Shown here piece after piece: positions 28,172 to 37,970 of a DNA stretch of 64,000 nucleotides; position 1 is the first letter of the stretch; every line of letters starts with the position of its first letter. A program made the position numbers and the translations under genes. Location of the stretch: assembly GCF_000526315.1 (NCBI RefSeq), contig NZ_JAFV01000001.1, positions 1,116,001 to 1,180,000 on the forward strand, given 5' to 3'. The notes beneath the pieces are model-generated. The model was not told the DNA's origin and did not search any database. It saw only the letters and a program-made list of their open reading frames with translations. The stretch comes from Methylopila sp. 73B. Its GTDB lineage: Bacteria > Pseudomonadota > Alphaproteobacteria > Rhizobiales > Methylopilaceae.

Positions 28172-28303
28172 GGCGGCCTGGCCCCTTCTCCGCCCTTTGG
28201 CGGAATCGCTTGGGTTCCGCGCCGGCCTTGCCTATAAGGGCCGCTCGTCGCGGCCGTCGGCCTTCGCCGGCCGCCCGTTCACGTCTCAAGCTCGGCTCCC
28301 CGC

Positions 28304-28771
28304 TTGGATCCCGTCGTTTTCGTCCTCAATGGCCCGAACCTGAACCTGCTCGGCCTGCGCGAGCCGGCGGTCTACGGATCGTCGACGCTGGCGGACGTCG
28401 AGGCGCTGGCGCGGGCGACGGGGGACCGGCTCGGCCTCGTCGTGGAGTGCCGGCAGTCGAACCACGAGGGCGACCTCGTCGACTGGATCCAGGAGGCGCG
28501 GACCAGGGCGCAGGGCATCGTGCTGAACGCCGGCGCCCTCACCCACACGTCGGTCGCGATCCATGACGCGATCCGCGGCGTGGGCGTGCCGACGATCGAG
28601 GTGCACATCTCCAACGTCCACGCGCGGGAGAGCTTCCGGCACCACTCCTACATCTCGCCAGTCGCGGCGGGCGTGATCGTCGGGCTCGGGCTCGACGGCT
28701 ACGACCTCGCGCTTCAGGCTCTCGCCCGCCGCGTCAAGCGGCCTGACCCATCCGAACCGATCACGGCGTGA
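28304..28771 (+). CDS. aroQ: 3-dehydroquinate dehydratase, type II
   Basis: A 155-residue type II dehydroquinase of the shikimate pathway. The N-terminus [20 protein letters not shown] supplies catalytic Arg19 and Tyr24, and [18 protein letters not shown] carries the conserved His and Arg. The reading frame opens with TTG at 28304, and no in-frame ATG that keeps the conserved start is visible upstream, so TTG is taken as the initiator. It heads a run with accB and accC, a common arrangement in alphaproteobacteria. Confidence 0.94.
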   Translation: MDPVVFVLNGPNLNLLGLREPAVYGSSTLADVEALARATGDRLGLVVECRQSNHEGDLVDWIQEARTRAQGIVLNAGALTHTSVAIHDAIRGVGVPTIEVHISNVHARESFRHHSYISPVAAGVIVGLGLDGYDLALQALARRVKRPDPSEPITA

Positions 28772-28800
28772 TCCCGAACGCCGGCGGAGATCGTCCTTCC

Positions 28801-29262
28801 ATGAGCAAGCTGCCTTCCAAAGCGTCCATCGATCAGGAGCTGATCCGCGAACTCGCGAAGCTGCTGTCCGAAAACGACCTGACCGAGATCGAGATCGAGC
28901 ACGACCAGCTCCGCGTGCGGGTCGCCCGGCATCTCTCGGCCCCGACGACGGCTTACGTCGGCGCGCCGGCGCCTGCCGCCGCGCCCGCGGCTCCGGTCGT
29001 CGCGGCTCCGATCGATCCGGCCAAGCACCCGGGCGCGGTCCTGTCGCCGATGGTCGGCACGGCCTACATGTCGCCCGAGCCTGGCGCCCGCGCCTTCGTC
29101 GAGGTCGGGCAGACGGTCCGCCAGGGCCAGACGCTGCTGATCGTCGAGGCGATGAAGACCATGAACGCGATCCCGGCGACGCGCGCCGGCATCGTCCGGG
29201 AAATCCTGATCGCGGACGGGCAGCCGGTGGAATTCGGCGAACCCCTCCTGATCGTGGACTGA
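28801..29262 (+). CDS. accB: Biotin carboxyl carrier protein of acetyl-CoA carboxylase
   Basis: A 153-residue carrier that shuttles carboxyl groups between AccC and the carboxyltransferase in fatty acid synthesis. The helical N-terminal part ([19 protein letters not shown]) is followed by an Ala/Pro linker and a biotinyl domain with Lys119 in EAMKTMN. The ATG at 28801 is preferred to an in-frame ATG at 28768. accC starts eight bases downstream. Confidence 0.96.
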   Translation: MSKLPSKASIDQELIRELAKLLSENDLTEIEIEHDQLRVRVARHLSAPTTAYVGAPAPAAAPAAPVVAAPIDPAKHPGAVLSPMVGTAYMSPEPGARAFVEVGQTVRQGQTLLIVEAMKTMNAIPATRAGIVREILIADGQPVEFGEPLLIVD

Positions 29263-29269
29263 CGGGCAC

Positions 29270-30628
29270 ATGGCGAGCTTCGACAAGGTTTTGATCGCCA
29301 ACCGCGGCGAGATCGCGCTGCGCATCCTGCGCGCCTGCAAGGAGCTCGGCATCGCGACCGTCGCCGTGCACTCGACGGCCGACGCGGACGCCATGCACGT
29401 CCGCCTCGCGGACGAAAGCGTCTGCATCGGCCCGCCGGCCGCCCGCGACAGCTACCTCAACATTCCGGCCTTGCTCGCCGCCTGCGAGATCACCGGCGCG
29501 GACGCCGTGCACCCGGGCTACGGCTTCCTGTCCGAGAACGCGCGCTTCGCCGAGATTCTCGAGGAGCACGGGCTGATCTTCATCGGCCCGAAGCCCGAAC
29601 ACATCCGCATCATGGGCGACAAGATCGCCGCAAAGCAGACCGCGAAGCGGCTGGGCATCCCCGTCGTTCCGGGCTCGGACGGCGGAATCACCGATGACGA
29701 CGAGGCCAAGCGCGTCGCCCGCGAGATCGGCTATCCCGTGCTGGTGAAGGCGGCGTCGGGCGGCGGCGGGCGCGGCATGAAGGTCGCGATGACCGAGGAC
29801 GACCTCGTCGAGGCGCTGCAGACCGCGCGCTCCGAGGCGAAGGCGGCGTTCGGCGACGACGCGGTCTATCTCGAGAAGTACCTCGGCAAGCCGCGCCACA
29901 TCGAGGTGCAGGTGCTGGGCGACGGCCAGGGCGCCGCCATCCATCTCGGCGAGCGCGACTGCTCGCTGCAGCGCCGCCACCAGAAGGTCTGGGAAGAGGC
30001 GCCCTCTCCGGCCCTCAACGCCGAGCAGCGCGAGACGATCGGCGAGACGGTCGCCGCCGCCATGCGCGAGCTCAAGTACCGTGGCGTCGGCACGGTCGAG
30101 TTCCTGTATGAGAACGGCGAGTTCTACTTCATCGAGATGAACACCCGGATCCAGGTCGAGCATCCGGTGACCGAGATGGTCACGGGCATCGACCTGATCA
30201 ACGAGCAGATCCGCATCGCGAGCGGCGCCAAGCTTGCGATCGCCCAGGAGGACGTGGTCTTCCGCGGCCACGCCATCGAATGCCGCGTGAACGCGGAGAA
30301 CGCCGAAACCTTCCGCCCCTCCCCCGGCCGCATCGCCTACTATCACGTGCCGGGCGGGCTTGGCGTCCGCGTGGATTCCGCAGCCTATCAGGGCTATCTG
30401 ATCCCGCCGCACTACGACAGCATGATCGGCAAGCTGATCGTCCACGGCCGCAACCGCACCGAATGCCTGATGCGGCTCCGGCGCGCGCTCGACGAGTTCG
30501 TGGTGGACGGCGTCGACACCACCCTGCCGCTGTTCCGCCGGCTGGTGCGCGACCCCTCGATCCAGGACGGCGAGTACGACATCCACTGGCTGGAGAAGAT
30601 GTTGGCGGACAGCCAAGGGGCCGCTTAA
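29270..30628 (+). CDS. accC: Biotin carboxylase of acetyl-CoA carboxylase
   Basis: A 452-residue ATP-grasp enzyme that carboxylates the biotin of AccB. The N-terminal motif [14 protein letters not shown], the ATP-grasp loop SGGGGRGMK, the catalytic segment [15 protein letters not shown] and the C-terminal biotin carboxylase domain are complete. Its position immediately after accB and the absence of a fused BCCP domain identify it as the acetyl-CoA carboxylase subunit and not a propionyl- or pyruvate carboxylase. Confidence 0.97.
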   Translation: MASFDKVLIANRGEIALRILRACKELGIATVAVHSTADADAMHVRLADESVCIGPPAARDSYLNIPALLAACEITGADAVHPGYGFLSENARFAEILEEHGLIFIGPKPEHIRIMGDKIAAKQTAKRLGIPVVPGSDGGITDDDEAKRVAREIGYPVLVKAASGGGGRGMKVAMTEDDLVEALQTARSEAKAAFGDDAVYLEKYLGKPRHIEVQVLGDGQGAAIHLGERDCSLQRRHQKVWEEAPSPALNAEQRETIGETVAAAMRELKYRGVGTVEFLYENGEFYFIEMNTRIQVEHPVTEMVTGIDLINEQIRIASGAKLAIAQEDVVFRGHAIECRVNAENAETFRPSPGRIAYYHVPGGLGVRVDSAAYQGYLIPPHYDSMIGKLIVHGRNRTECLMRLRRALDEFVVDGVDTTLPLFRRLVRDPSIQDGEYDIHWLEKMLADSQGAA

Positions 30629-30638
30629 GCTCCGGCGT

Positions 30639-31307
30639 ATGACCCGCATCAACGACGTTCTCGTCGAGATCACGCCCGAGGTGCTGCTCAAGGCCTACGC
30701 CTGCGGCATCTTCCCGATGGCGGAGAGCGCCGACGATCCGGGGCTCTACTGGATCGAGCCCGAGTTGCGCGGCGTGGTGCCGCTCGACGGCTTCCACGTG
30801 ACAGAGCGCCTCGCCCGGACGGTGAGGGCGGACGTGTTCGAGATGCGCGTCGACAGCGCCTTCGAGGCCGTGCTCGACGGCTGCGCCTCGCCGGCGCCCG
30901 GCCGCATGAAGACGTGGATCAACGGCCGCATCCGCCGGCTCTACCTCGACCTCTTCCGGCTCGGGCACTGCCACAGCGTCGAAGCCTGGCGGGACGAAAA
31001 GCTCGTCGGCGGGCTCTACGGGGTGCGGCTCGGCGGCGCCTTCTTCGGCGAGAGCATGTTCCACGTGGAGCGCGACGCGTCGAAGGTTGCGCTCGTGCAC
31101 CTCGTCGCTCGCCTCAAGCGGGGCGGCTTCTCCTTGCTCGACACCCAGTTCGTCACCGACCACCTCAGGCGGTTCGGCGCGGTCGAGACGCCGCGACGCG
31201 ACTATCACCGCTTGCTCGACGCTGCGGTGGAGCGGGACGCGGACTTCTTTTCCTGGCCCAAGGATCGGACGGTCAGTGGGGCCGAAGCCCTCGACGCGGT
31301 TCGGTAA
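30639..31307 (+). CDS. aat: Leucyl/phenylalanyl-tRNA-protein transferase
   Basis: A 222-residue transferase that adds Leu or Phe to the N-terminus of proteins bearing basic N-terminal residues, marking them for ClpS/ClpAP degradation. Typical motifs are [28 protein letters not shown] and FFGESMF. It starts ten bases after accC and so probably shares its message. A hairpin begins in the stop codon. Confidence 0.95.
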   Translation: MTRINDVLVEITPEVLLKAYACGIFPMAESADDPGLYWIEPELRGVVPLDGFHVTERLARTVRADVFEMRVDSAFEAVLDGCASPAPGRMKTWINGRIRRLYLDLFRLGHCHSVEAWRDEKLVGGLYGVRLGGAFFGESMFHVERDASKVALVHLVARLKRGGFSLLDTQFVTDHLRRFGAVETPRRDYHRLLDAAVERDADFFSWPKDRTVSGAEALDAVR

Positions 31308-31337
31308 CCCTCCGGTAACCGTGACGGAGGGTTAATT
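31306..31337 (+). terminator. Hairpin starting in the aat stop codon
   Basis: Arms AACCCTCCG (31306-31314) and CGGAGGGTT (31325-31333) form a 9-bp stem followed by AATT, closing the accBC-aat unit. The interval to the next gene is full of GGTAACC/GTTAACC repeats that allow alternative pairings (for example GGTTAA with TTAACC), so termination may be conditional. Confidence 0.5.
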
Positions 31338-31366
31338 GCGGGCAGAGTTAACCCGCGAGTAACCCG

Positions 31367-32266
31367 ATGTCGCCCGAGTCGAACCGCGACCTGCCCTCCC
31401 CCGGCCTCGGCCGCCCCCGGCCCGCGGTCACGGTCTGGTCGTCCCGACGCCCTCACCCAACGATCGATCTGTACCCCGAGGAGCCCGCGTCCCGGCGCTT
31501 CGGCCGGCTGTGGCCCTACGCCGCCGCGCTCTCGCTCGCCTTGATCGCAGGAGCCGGCGCCGCCACCTTCGCGACCGCGCCCGCGTTGACCGACGGCGTC
31601 GACGAAGTGTCCGGGATATCGGCGATCGAAGCTCGCAGCATGGGCCTCGCCCTCAACATCGACCCGACCGGCGAACGCGCCCGCGACGCCGCCCTCGGCC
31701 GCGACGTCGGTGCGTTGAAGTCCGAGATCGCCCGCCTCAACCGCGCATTGGGACAGGCGAAGGCCAATCAGGCCGCTCTGTCCAAGACCGCCGCCGGCCA
31801 GGCCGCCGCCGGCCAGGAGGACGTCAAGGCGCTGAAAGCCGAGGTCGTCGCCCTCCAGAAGGACCTCGCCGTGACCCGCGAGACCGCCTCGGCCAAGATC
31901 GTCGAGCTGACCGCCAAGGTGGAGCAGCCCCCGAAACCGGCCGACGACGCGCAGCGTCTCTCTGAGCTTAAGGAGCGCCTCGACAAGATCGAGAACCGCG
32001 AAACGGTCGCCGTCGCCAAGCCGAAGCCGGTCGACGAGCCCGAGACCACCGGAAGCGTCGCCCCGGACGCCGGCGGATCGGTCGTGCGCAACTGGACCGT
32101 GCGGGAGGTTTACGAGGGCCTCGCCCTCGTCGAGGGCCGCCAGGGCTCCTACGAGGTCGCCCGGGGCGATCCGATTCCCGGCGTCGGCCGCGTGCGCTCC
32201 ATCGAGCGGCGCGACCGCCAGTGGGTCGTCGTGACCGACCGCGGCGTCATTCTCCAGCGCCCGTAG
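31367..32266 (+). CDS. Membrane-anchored coiled-coil protein of unknown function
   Basis: A 299-residue protein. A Pro/Arg-rich cytoplasmic head is followed by one membrane segment (about 48-70), a long heptad-rich coiled coil (about 95-215, Lys/Glu/Ala-rich) and a compact C-terminal domain (WTVREVYEGLALVEGRQG...GDPIPGVGRVRSIERRDRQWVVVTDRGVI) that looks like a small beta barrel, somewhat PilP-like. This architecture recurs in Hyphomicrobiales without assigned function. The start has only a weak ribosome binding site. Confidence 0.75.
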   Translation: MSPESNRDLPSPGLGRPRPAVTVWSSRRPHPTIDLYPEEPASRRFGRLWPYAAALSLALIAGAGAATFATAPALTDGVDEVSGISAIEARSMGLALNIDPTGERARDAALGRDVGALKSEIARLNRALGQAKANQAALSKTAAGQAAAGQEDVKALKAEVVALQKDLAVTRETASAKIVELTAKVEQPPKPADDAQRLSELKERLDKIENRETVAVAKPKPVDEPETTGSVAPDAGGSVVRNWTVREVYEGLALVEGRQGSYEVARGDPIPGVGRVRSIERRDRQWVVVTDRGVILQRP

Positions 32267-32311
32267 GCGATTTAGGCCGCCCTTAAATGCAGCGTGGCGC
32301 TGTCGCCGCGC

Positions 32312-32400
32312 CCTCGTAAGGCGCGCCACCGCGACATGCGGCTTGCCGCAATCCTGCGCGACACCTCGTAAGGCGTCGCCCGCGACGTCGCGGCCCAGCC
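32312..32400. repeat. Imperfect tandem repeat, about 52-bp period
   Basis: The 12-base word CCTCGTAAGGCG occurs at 32312-32323 and again at 32364-32375, and the bases following each copy (CGCCACCGCGACATGCGGCT and TCGCCCGCGACGTCGCGGCC) remain alignable with a few gaps. It lies directly before the glycosyltransferase remnant and is probably a local duplication that arose during decay of the locus. Confidence 0.5.
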
Positions 32401-32413
32401 GCCGGAGACCGGC

Positions 32414-32678
32414 GTGCTGCAGCCCTGCTACGACGATGAGGCCGCCATCGGCGACGTCGTGCGCAGCTTCCGGATGGCGCCGCCCGCGGCGGACATCTAC
32501 GTCTACGACACCGTGTCTTTAGACGCGGCTGGCGCCGCGCCTGCCGACCGCGGTCCTCGCCGCCTCGATCATGCAGCACTCGATGCTGAGCTTCGTCTGC
32601 GGCATGATTGTGGAGTCGGTGTCGGAGGGCCGGCGGGAAGCGAAGCGTCTGCGCTATCTCGAGCTTAAGAGCGCCTAG
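32414..32678 (+). pseudogene. Remnant of a GT2-family glycosyltransferase gene
   Basis: Reading from 32414, the frame gives VLQPCYDDEAAIGDVVRSFRM and then PPAADIYVYD, which is the start of a family 2 glycosyltransferase (usually VLIPCYNEE...YVYDNNSTD). From about 32541, in a different frame, the sequence reads LPTAVLAASIMQHSMLSFVCGMIVES and ends EAKRLRYLELKSA before TAG at 32676-32678, which is the C-terminal membrane end of the same type of protein. The catalytic middle, roughly 300 residues, is missing, and the two ends are frameshifted relative to each other. This explains the gene-free stretch 32267-32763. Confidence 0.65.
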
Positions 32679-32763
32679 CGGGTCTGCGGCCGCTCCGCTT
32701 GGCGCGGCCGCCCGCAGGGCTTATGTTGCGGCTTCCCAAGAACCGCCGATCGCCACGCCCGAG

Positions 32764-33594
32764 ATGACCTTCGTCGACGCCCAGACCGCCCCGCTCCGTA
32801 AGAACGGGGCGATCAAGATTCATGACGCAGAGGCGTTCGAAGGCATGCGGCGCGCCGGCCGGCTGGTGGCGGAAGCGCTCGACCTCATGAACGATCACGT
32901 GGCGCCGGGCGTGACGACCGAAGCGCTCGACAAGCTGGCGCTCGAGTTCGCGATGGACCACGGCGCGCTGCCGGCGTGCCTTTACTACCGCGGCTACACC
33001 AAGACGATCTGCAGCTCGATCAACCACGTGGTCTGCCACGGCATCCCCAACGACAAGCCGCTGCGCGAGGGGGACATCGTCAACATCGACGTCACCTTCA
33101 TCCTGGACGGTTGGCATGGGGACTCGAGCCGGATGTATCCGGTGGGCCAGATCCCTCGCCGCGCCGAGCGGCTGATCGAGATCACCTACGAATCGCTGAT
33201 GCGCGGTCTCGCCGCGATCAAGCCGGGCGCGACGACCGGCGACATCGGCGCGGCGATCCAGGAGTACGCCGAGAGCGAGCGGACCTCGGTGGTGCGCGAC
33301 TTCTGCGGCCACGGCATCGGCCGTCTGTTCCACGACGAGCCGAACATCCTGCACTATGGCCGCGCCGGCGAAGGCGTTCCGCTCAAGCCGGGCATGTTCT
33401 TCACTGTGGAGCCGATGATCAACCTCGGCCGCCCTCATGTGAAGGTGCTCGCCGACGGCTGGACCGCGGTGACGCGCGACCGGTCGCTCTCGGCGCAGTT
33501 CGAGCACATGATCGGCGTGACCGACAAAGGTTGCGAGATCTTCACGCTGTCGCCGCGCGGGCTTCACCAGCCGACGTTCGCCGCCTCCGCCTGA
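32764..33594 (+). CDS. map: Methionine aminopeptidase, type I
   Basis: A 276-residue metallopeptidase that removes initiator Met. Metal ligands are recognisable in order: Asp in NIDVTFI, Asp in WHGDSSRM, His in [10 protein letters not shown], Glu in VEPMIN and Glu in FEHMIGV. An open frame continues upstream to 32608 through the remnant gene, but conservation starts at MTFVDAQ (ATG 32764, GAG upstream). radC follows 98 bases later. Confidence 0.95.
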   Translation: MTFVDAQTAPLRKNGAIKIHDAEAFEGMRRAGRLVAEALDLMNDHVAPGVTTEALDKLALEFAMDHGALPACLYYRGYTKTICSSINHVVCHGIPNDKPLREGDIVNIDVTFILDGWHGDSSRMYPVGQIPRRAERLIEITYESLMRGLAAIKPGATTGDIGAAIQEYAESERTSVVRDFCGHGIGRLFHDEPNILHYGRAGEGVPLKPGMFFTVEPMINLGRPHVKVLADGWTAVTRDRSLSAQFEHMIGVTDKGCEIFTLSPRGLHQPTFAASA

Positions 33595-33692
33595 GGTCGG
33601 GCCCACGTTTCACGGCCAATTTGCGCCACGACTCACTTGCGGCGCGCCGCTCTCCGCGCGACGCTTTGCGCCTGGGCGAAGGCGTGACGCGT

Positions 33693-34469
33693 ATGGCGAC
33701 GAGGTCTCGAGGCGGCGACGGCGGGGAAGTGGAGCTGCCGGGCCTCTCCGAGGCGGCGCCCGTCCGCTCGCGTCAGAAATCGGCGCCTAAGGTTGAGGCG
33801 CCGCACTACGCCGGCCACCGAGAACGCCTGCGGGTGCGGTTCCTCGAAACGGGACCGGATTCGCTCCCTGACTACGAGCTGATGGAGTTGGTGCTCTTCC
33901 GCACGATCCCCATGAAGGACGTGAAGCCGCTGGCGAAGCAACTGGTCGCGACCTTCGGCTCCTTCGCGGAAGCGCTTGCGGCGCCCTACGAGCGCCTCGT
34001 CGAGATCAAGGGCGTCAAGGACGCCACGGCGACCGACTTCAAGATCCTGGAAGGCGCGGCGCGGCGCTTCGCGAAAGGCGCGATCGGCAAGCGTCCCGTG
34101 CTGTCGTCTTGGTCCGCCGTCATCGATTACTGTCGGACAGCCATGGCCTTCGAGGATCGCGAGCGCTTTCGGATTCTGTTTCTCGACAAGCGAAACGCTC
34201 TCATCGCCGACGAAGTGCAGCAGACCGGGACCATCGACCACACGCCGGTCTACCCGCGCGAGGTGGTCCGTCGCGCGTTGGAACTGCGCGCGACCGCGCT
34301 CATTCTCGTCCACAACCATCCCTCCGGCGATCCGACCCCCAGCCGCGCAGACATCGAGATGACGAAAACAATCGTGGACGTCGGGAAGCCTCTCGGCATT
34401 CTCGTGCACGACCACGTCATCGTCGGACGCGAAGGACACGCCAGTTTCAGGGGTCTCAAGCTGATCTGA
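33693..34469 (+). CDS. radC: RadC-family JAB/JAMM protein
   Basis: A 258-residue protein with an N-terminal helix-hairpin-helix region ([23 protein letters not shown]...[13 protein letters not shown]) and a C-terminal JAMM metalloprotease-like domain with [14 protein letters not shown]. The RadC name is historical; a DNA repair role is not supported by later work, and the molecular function is unknown. The ATG at 33693 was chosen; a GTG three codons earlier is also possible. Confidence 0.92.
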   Translation: MATRSRGGDGGEVELPGLSEAAPVRSRQKSAPKVEAPHYAGHRERLRVRFLETGPDSLPDYELMELVLFRTIPMKDVKPLAKQLVATFGSFAEALAAPYERLVEIKGVKDATATDFKILEGAARRFAKGAIGKRPVLSSWSAVIDYCRTAMAFEDRERFRILFLDKRNALIADEVQQTGTIDHTPVYPREVVRRALELRATALILVHNHPSGDPTPSRADIEMTKTIVDVGKPLGILVHDHVIVGREGHASFRGLKLI

Positions 34470-34574
34470 TGAGACTTTGCGCACGCGTCCTGCACCAAAA
34501 ACGCGCAGAACACCCCTTTCCACGCGGCCGATCCGGATTAGCATCCTTCCAGGACACCGCAGCGAGGCCAAGGC

Positions 34575-35996
34575 TTGAGCACCGCCCCTTTCGATGAAAT
34601 GACCCTGGCTGACGGCTCCGTCCGCCAGGCGTACGCCAAGCTTTCGGAATGGCTTAAGACGGCCCCCGCCGATCTGCTGAACTACCGCGTCGAAGAGGCG
34701 GAGCTTCTGTTCCGGCGCATCGGCATCACCTTCGCGGTCTACGGCGACCAGCAGGCGCAGGAGCGCCTGATCCCTTTCGACATCATTCCGCGGATCATCA
34801 CCGCCGAGGAGTGGGGACGCCTGAGCGTCGGGCTGGAGCAGCGCGTCGACGCGCTGAACCGCTTCATCTCGGACATCTACGGGCGCCGGGAAATCCTCAA
34901 GGCCGGCATCATTCCGGAGGACCTCGTCTTTCAGAACGAGGCGTTCCGCCCCGAGATGGCGGGAAAGACGCCGCCGCACGACATCTGGGTGCACATCGCC
35001 GGCATCGACATCGTGCGGGTGGACTCCGAGACCTTCTACGTCCTCGAGGACAACGCGCGCACGCCCTCCGGCGTCTCCTACATGCTGGAGAACCGGGAGG
35101 TGATGATCCGCCTGTTCCCGGAGCTGTTCTCGCGTCATCGCGTGGCGCCGGTGGAACGCTACTCCGACGAACTGCTGGCCACGCTGCGGTCGCTCGCGCC
35201 ACGGTCGTCCTCGGCCGATCCCAACGTCGTGCTGCTGACGCCGGGCGTCTACAACTCGGCCTACTACGAGCACTCCTTCCTGGCCGACAAGCTCGGCATC
35301 GAGCTGGTAGAGGGCCGGGATCTCTTCGTGCGGGACGACGTCGTCTACATGCGCACGACCGAGGGACCGAAACGCGTCGACGTGATCTATCGCCGGCTCG
35401 ACGACGAGTTCCTGGACCCGCTGGTGTTCCGGCCCGACAGCGTGCTCGGCGTGCCGGGCCTGATGGCCGCCTACCACGCCGGCAACGTGACGCTGACCAA
35501 CGCGGTCGGCACGGGCGTCGCCGACGACAAGGCGATCTACAGCTACATGCCGGAGATCATCAAATTCTACCTCGGCTCCGAGCCGATCCTGAAGAACGTT
35601 CCGACCTACCGCTGCCGCGAGCCGGAAGCGCTGAAATACGTGCTCGACCACCTGCCCGAGCTGGTGGTGAAGGAGGTCCACGGCTCCGGCGGCTACGGCA
35701 TGCTTGTCGGGCCGCACGCCTCGAAGGAGCAGATCGAACTGTTCCGCGCCAAGCTCATCGCGTCGCCGGCCGGGTTCATCGCGCAGCCGACGCTGGCGCT
35801 CTCGACATGCCCCACCTACGTGAACTCCGGCGTCGCGCCGCGGCACGTGGATCTCAGGCCCTTCGTGCTGACGGGCTCCGACGGGGTCCGGATCGTGCCC
35901 GGCGGCCTCACCCGCGTGGCGATGCGCGAAGGGTCGCTGGTGGTGAACTCGAGCCAGGGCGGCGGCACCAAGGACACTTGGGTGCTGGACGAATGA
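34575..35996 (+). CDS. Circularly permuted ATP-grasp protein (COG2308), first gene of the Anbu cluster
   Basis: A 473-residue enzyme of the circularly permuted ATP-grasp type 2 family. It contains the conserved segments IPFDIIPRII, YVLEDNARTPSGVSYMLENR, LTPGVYNSAYYEHSFLA, NAVGTGVADDKAIYSYMPEII and VVKEVHGSGGYGMLVGP, the last being the nucleotide-binding loop. Members are predicted amide (peptide) ligases. The frame opens with TTG at 34575; ATG at 34599 is the alternative. alpha-E, transglutaminase-fold and Anbu genes follow on the same strand, the association described by comparative genomics as a probable peptide synthesis or tagging system. Confidence 0.9.
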   Translation: MSTAPFDEMTLADGSVRQAYAKLSEWLKTAPADLLNYRVEEAELLFRRIGITFAVYGDQQAQERLIPFDIIPRIITAEEWGRLSVGLEQRVDALNRFISDIYGRREILKAGIIPEDLVFQNEAFRPEMAGKTPPHDIWVHIAGIDIVRVDSETFYVLEDNARTPSGVSYMLENREVMIRLFPELFSRHRVAPVERYSDELLATLRSLAPRSSSADPNVVLLTPGVYNSAYYEHSFLADKLGIELVEGRDLFVRDDVVYMRTTEGPKRVDVIYRRLDDEFLDPLVFRPDSVLGVPGLMAAYHAGNVTLTNAVGTGVADDKAIYSYMPEIIKFYLGSEPILKNVPTYRCREPEALKYVLDHLPELVVKEVHGSGGYGMLVGPHASKEQIELFRAKLIASPAGFIAQPTLALSTCPTYVNSGVAPRHVDLRPFVLTGSDGVRIVPGGLTRVAMREGSLVVNSSQGGGTKDTWVLDE

Positions 35997-36045
35997 GCGC
36001 CGCCGTCGAACCCATGACCGCAGGACGAACGAGGACGCCGCCCGT

Positions 36046-36987
36046 ATGCTGAGCCGCACCGCCGACAACCTGTTCTGGCTGTCGCGCTACGTCGAGCGCG
36101 CGGAAGCGCTCGCCCGCATCCTGGAGGCGACCCAGCGCCTCGCGTCGCTCCCCGTGGCCTACGCCGGCTCGAGCAACGAGTGGGAGAGCGCGGTCTTCAC
36201 CGCGGGCTGCGACGACGGGTTCTTCGCCAAATACGAGGACGCCACGGCCGAGACCGTGATCGACTACCTCGTGTTCGAGAAGGAAAACCCGTCCTCGATC
36301 GTCAGCTGCTTCGAGGTCGCCCGGCACAACGCCCGCGCGGTCCGCACGGCGCTGACCGTGGAGATGTGGGAGGCCATCAACGGCGCCTGGCTCGAGCTCC
36401 GTCGGCGGCAGGACCGCAAGCTCGAGGGCGAAGAGCTCACGCGCTTCCTCGGCTGGGTCAAGGAAATCGGGCTCCGGTTCGACGGCTCCGGCCACCGCAC
36501 GATGCTGCGCAACGACATCTACGACTTCTCGCGGCTCGGCATGCTGCTGGAGCGGGCGGACAACACGGCGCGCATCCTGGACGTGAAGTACCACCTGCTG
36601 CTGCCGAAGGAGACGCAGGTCGGCGGCGGGCTGGACTACTACCAGTGGTCGGCCATCCTACGGGCGGTGTCCGCGGTCACGAGCTATCATTGGGTGTACC
36701 GCGAGAGCCTGAAGCCGTGGCTGATCGCGGACCTGCTGATCCTCAACGACCAGATGCCGCGATCGCTCGCCGCCTGCTACGGCGACCTTGTGCGCCACCT
36801 CGACGATCTTGCGAGCGGCTACGGACGGCAGGGCCCCGCCCAGCGGATCGCCCGCTCGACCCGGATCAAGCTCGAGAACGCGGAGATCAAGCAGGTCTTC
36901 CAGGGCGGGCTGCACGAGTTCATCACCGAGTTCATCGCGGACAACAACCGCCTCGGCGCCGCGATCGCGGAGCAGTATCTGGTATGA
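36046..36987 (+). CDS. Alpha-E domain protein (COG2307)
   Basis: A 313-residue, almost entirely helical protein starting MLSRTADNLFWLSRYVERAE, the diagnostic N-terminus of the alpha-E family. No enzymatic motif is apparent. It always accompanies the permuted ATP-grasp protein, sometimes fused to it, and is thought to be its partner or substrate-binding subunit. It lies 49 bases downstream of the ATP-grasp stop and 40 bases upstream of the transglutaminase-fold gene. Confidence 0.9.
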   Translation: MLSRTADNLFWLSRYVERAEALARILEATQRLASLPVAYAGSSNEWESAVFTAGCDDGFFAKYEDATAETVIDYLVFEKENPSSIVSCFEVARHNARAVRTALTVEMWEAINGAWLELRRRQDRKLEGEELTRFLGWVKEIGLRFDGSGHRTMLRNDIYDFSRLGMLLERADNTARILDVKYHLLLPKETQVGGGLDYYQWSAILRAVSAVTSYHWVYRESLKPWLIADLLILNDQMPRSLAACYGDLVRHLDDLASGYGRQGPAQRIARSTRIKLENAEIKQVFQGGLHEFITEFIADNNRLGAAIAEQYLV

Positions 36988-37027
36988 CGCGCGCGCCTCA
37001 TTTCGACGACATGGGACCGGACGGTTC

Positions 37028-37927
37028 ATGCGCCTGAGCATTCGCCATCAGATCACCTACGGCTTCGAGACGCCCGCGACCGCGGTCGTGCAGACGCTTC
37101 GACTGACCCCGCGGAACTACGAAGGCCAGCACGTCGTGCGGTGGCGGCTCGACGTCGACCGCAACTGCCGGCTCCGGTCGTCGGAAGACGCCTTCGGCAA
37201 CCTCACGCATGTGTTCGCCGCCGAGGGTCCGATCGAGACCCTGACCGTTCTGGTCGAGGGCGAAGTGGACACGATGGACAACGCCGGGGTGGTGCGCTCG
37301 ACAGTCGAGCGCTTCCCGCCCGCGCTCTACCTCCGGAACACCGACCTCACGGCGCCCGATCTCGACATCGGCGCCTACGCCGAGGCCGTCATCTCGGAGA
37401 GCCCCGGCGACGTGCTGGCGCAGCTCCACACGCTGCTGGCGGCGCTGCACGAGGACATGAGCTACGAGCGCGGCCCGCGCGACAGCATGACGACGGCTGC
37501 GGAAGCTTTCCGCCTGAAGCGCGGCGCGAGCCACGACCTGGCCCATGTCTTTCTCGTCGCCGCGCGCCACCTCGGCATTCCCGCGCGCTACGTCAGCGGC
37601 TACTACCGGCGCGACGACGAGGCGGAGCCCGCGAGCGACGGCGGCCACGCCTGGGTGGAGGCCCATGTGCCCGGCCTCGGCTGGGTGGGTTTCGACCCGT
37701 CGACCGGCGTGTCGACCACCGACCGGCACGTCCGGCTTGCGAGCGCGCTCGATTATCTCGGCGCGGCCCCCGTCCGGGGGACTCATTACGGCGGCGGCGG
37801 CGAGACGCTCGAGATCTCGGCCGTGGTCAGCGACTGCCAAGCCACGCGCAACTACCGCCGAAACGTCCGCTCCGATCCCGCGCCTGATGCGCCCGCCATT
37901 GGTGGGCAGACGCAGTCGCAGCGCTAG
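37028..37927 (+). CDS. Transglutaminase-fold protein with Ser at the catalytic Cys position
   Basis: A 299-residue protein with the N-terminal domain seen in bacterial transglutaminase-like proteins (MRLSIRHQITYGFETPATAVVQTLRLTP) and the papain-like core. The expected motif G-V-C-Q-D-x-A-H reads G166-A-S168-H-D-L-A-H here, so the nucleophile position is Ser. The other triad residues, His207 (GGHAWVEAH) and Asp223 (GFDPSTG), are kept. The protein is therefore either a Ser-dependent hydrolase, a binding protein or inactive. It has no signal peptide. The ATG at 37028 was chosen over a long shadow extension. Confidence 0.88.
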   Translation: MRLSIRHQITYGFETPATAVVQTLRLTPRNYEGQHVVRWRLDVDRNCRLRSSEDAFGNLTHVFAAEGPIETLTVLVEGEVDTMDNAGVVRSTVERFPPALYLRNTDLTAPDLDIGAYAEAVISESPGDVLAQLHTLLAALHEDMSYERGPRDSMTTAAEAFRLKRGASHDLAHVFLVAARHLGIPARYVSGYYRRDDEAEPASDGGHAWVEAHVPGLGWVGFDPSTGVSTTDRHVRLASALDYLGAAPVRGTHYGGGGETLEISAVVSDCQATRNYRRNVRSDPAPDAPAIGGQTQSQR

Positions 37928-37970
37928 ATCCCGATGAGGCGGCGCAGCGCCGCGCGATCAAGGATCTGGC

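Noticed and set aside
28286-30691. 801-codon minus-strand open frame over aroQ-accB-accC
   Set aside because: Antisense shadow of three conserved genes, with no motifs.
33633-36068. 811-codon minus-strand open frame over radC and the ATP-grasp gene
   Set aside because: Antisense shadow; composition and lack of motifs argue against coding.
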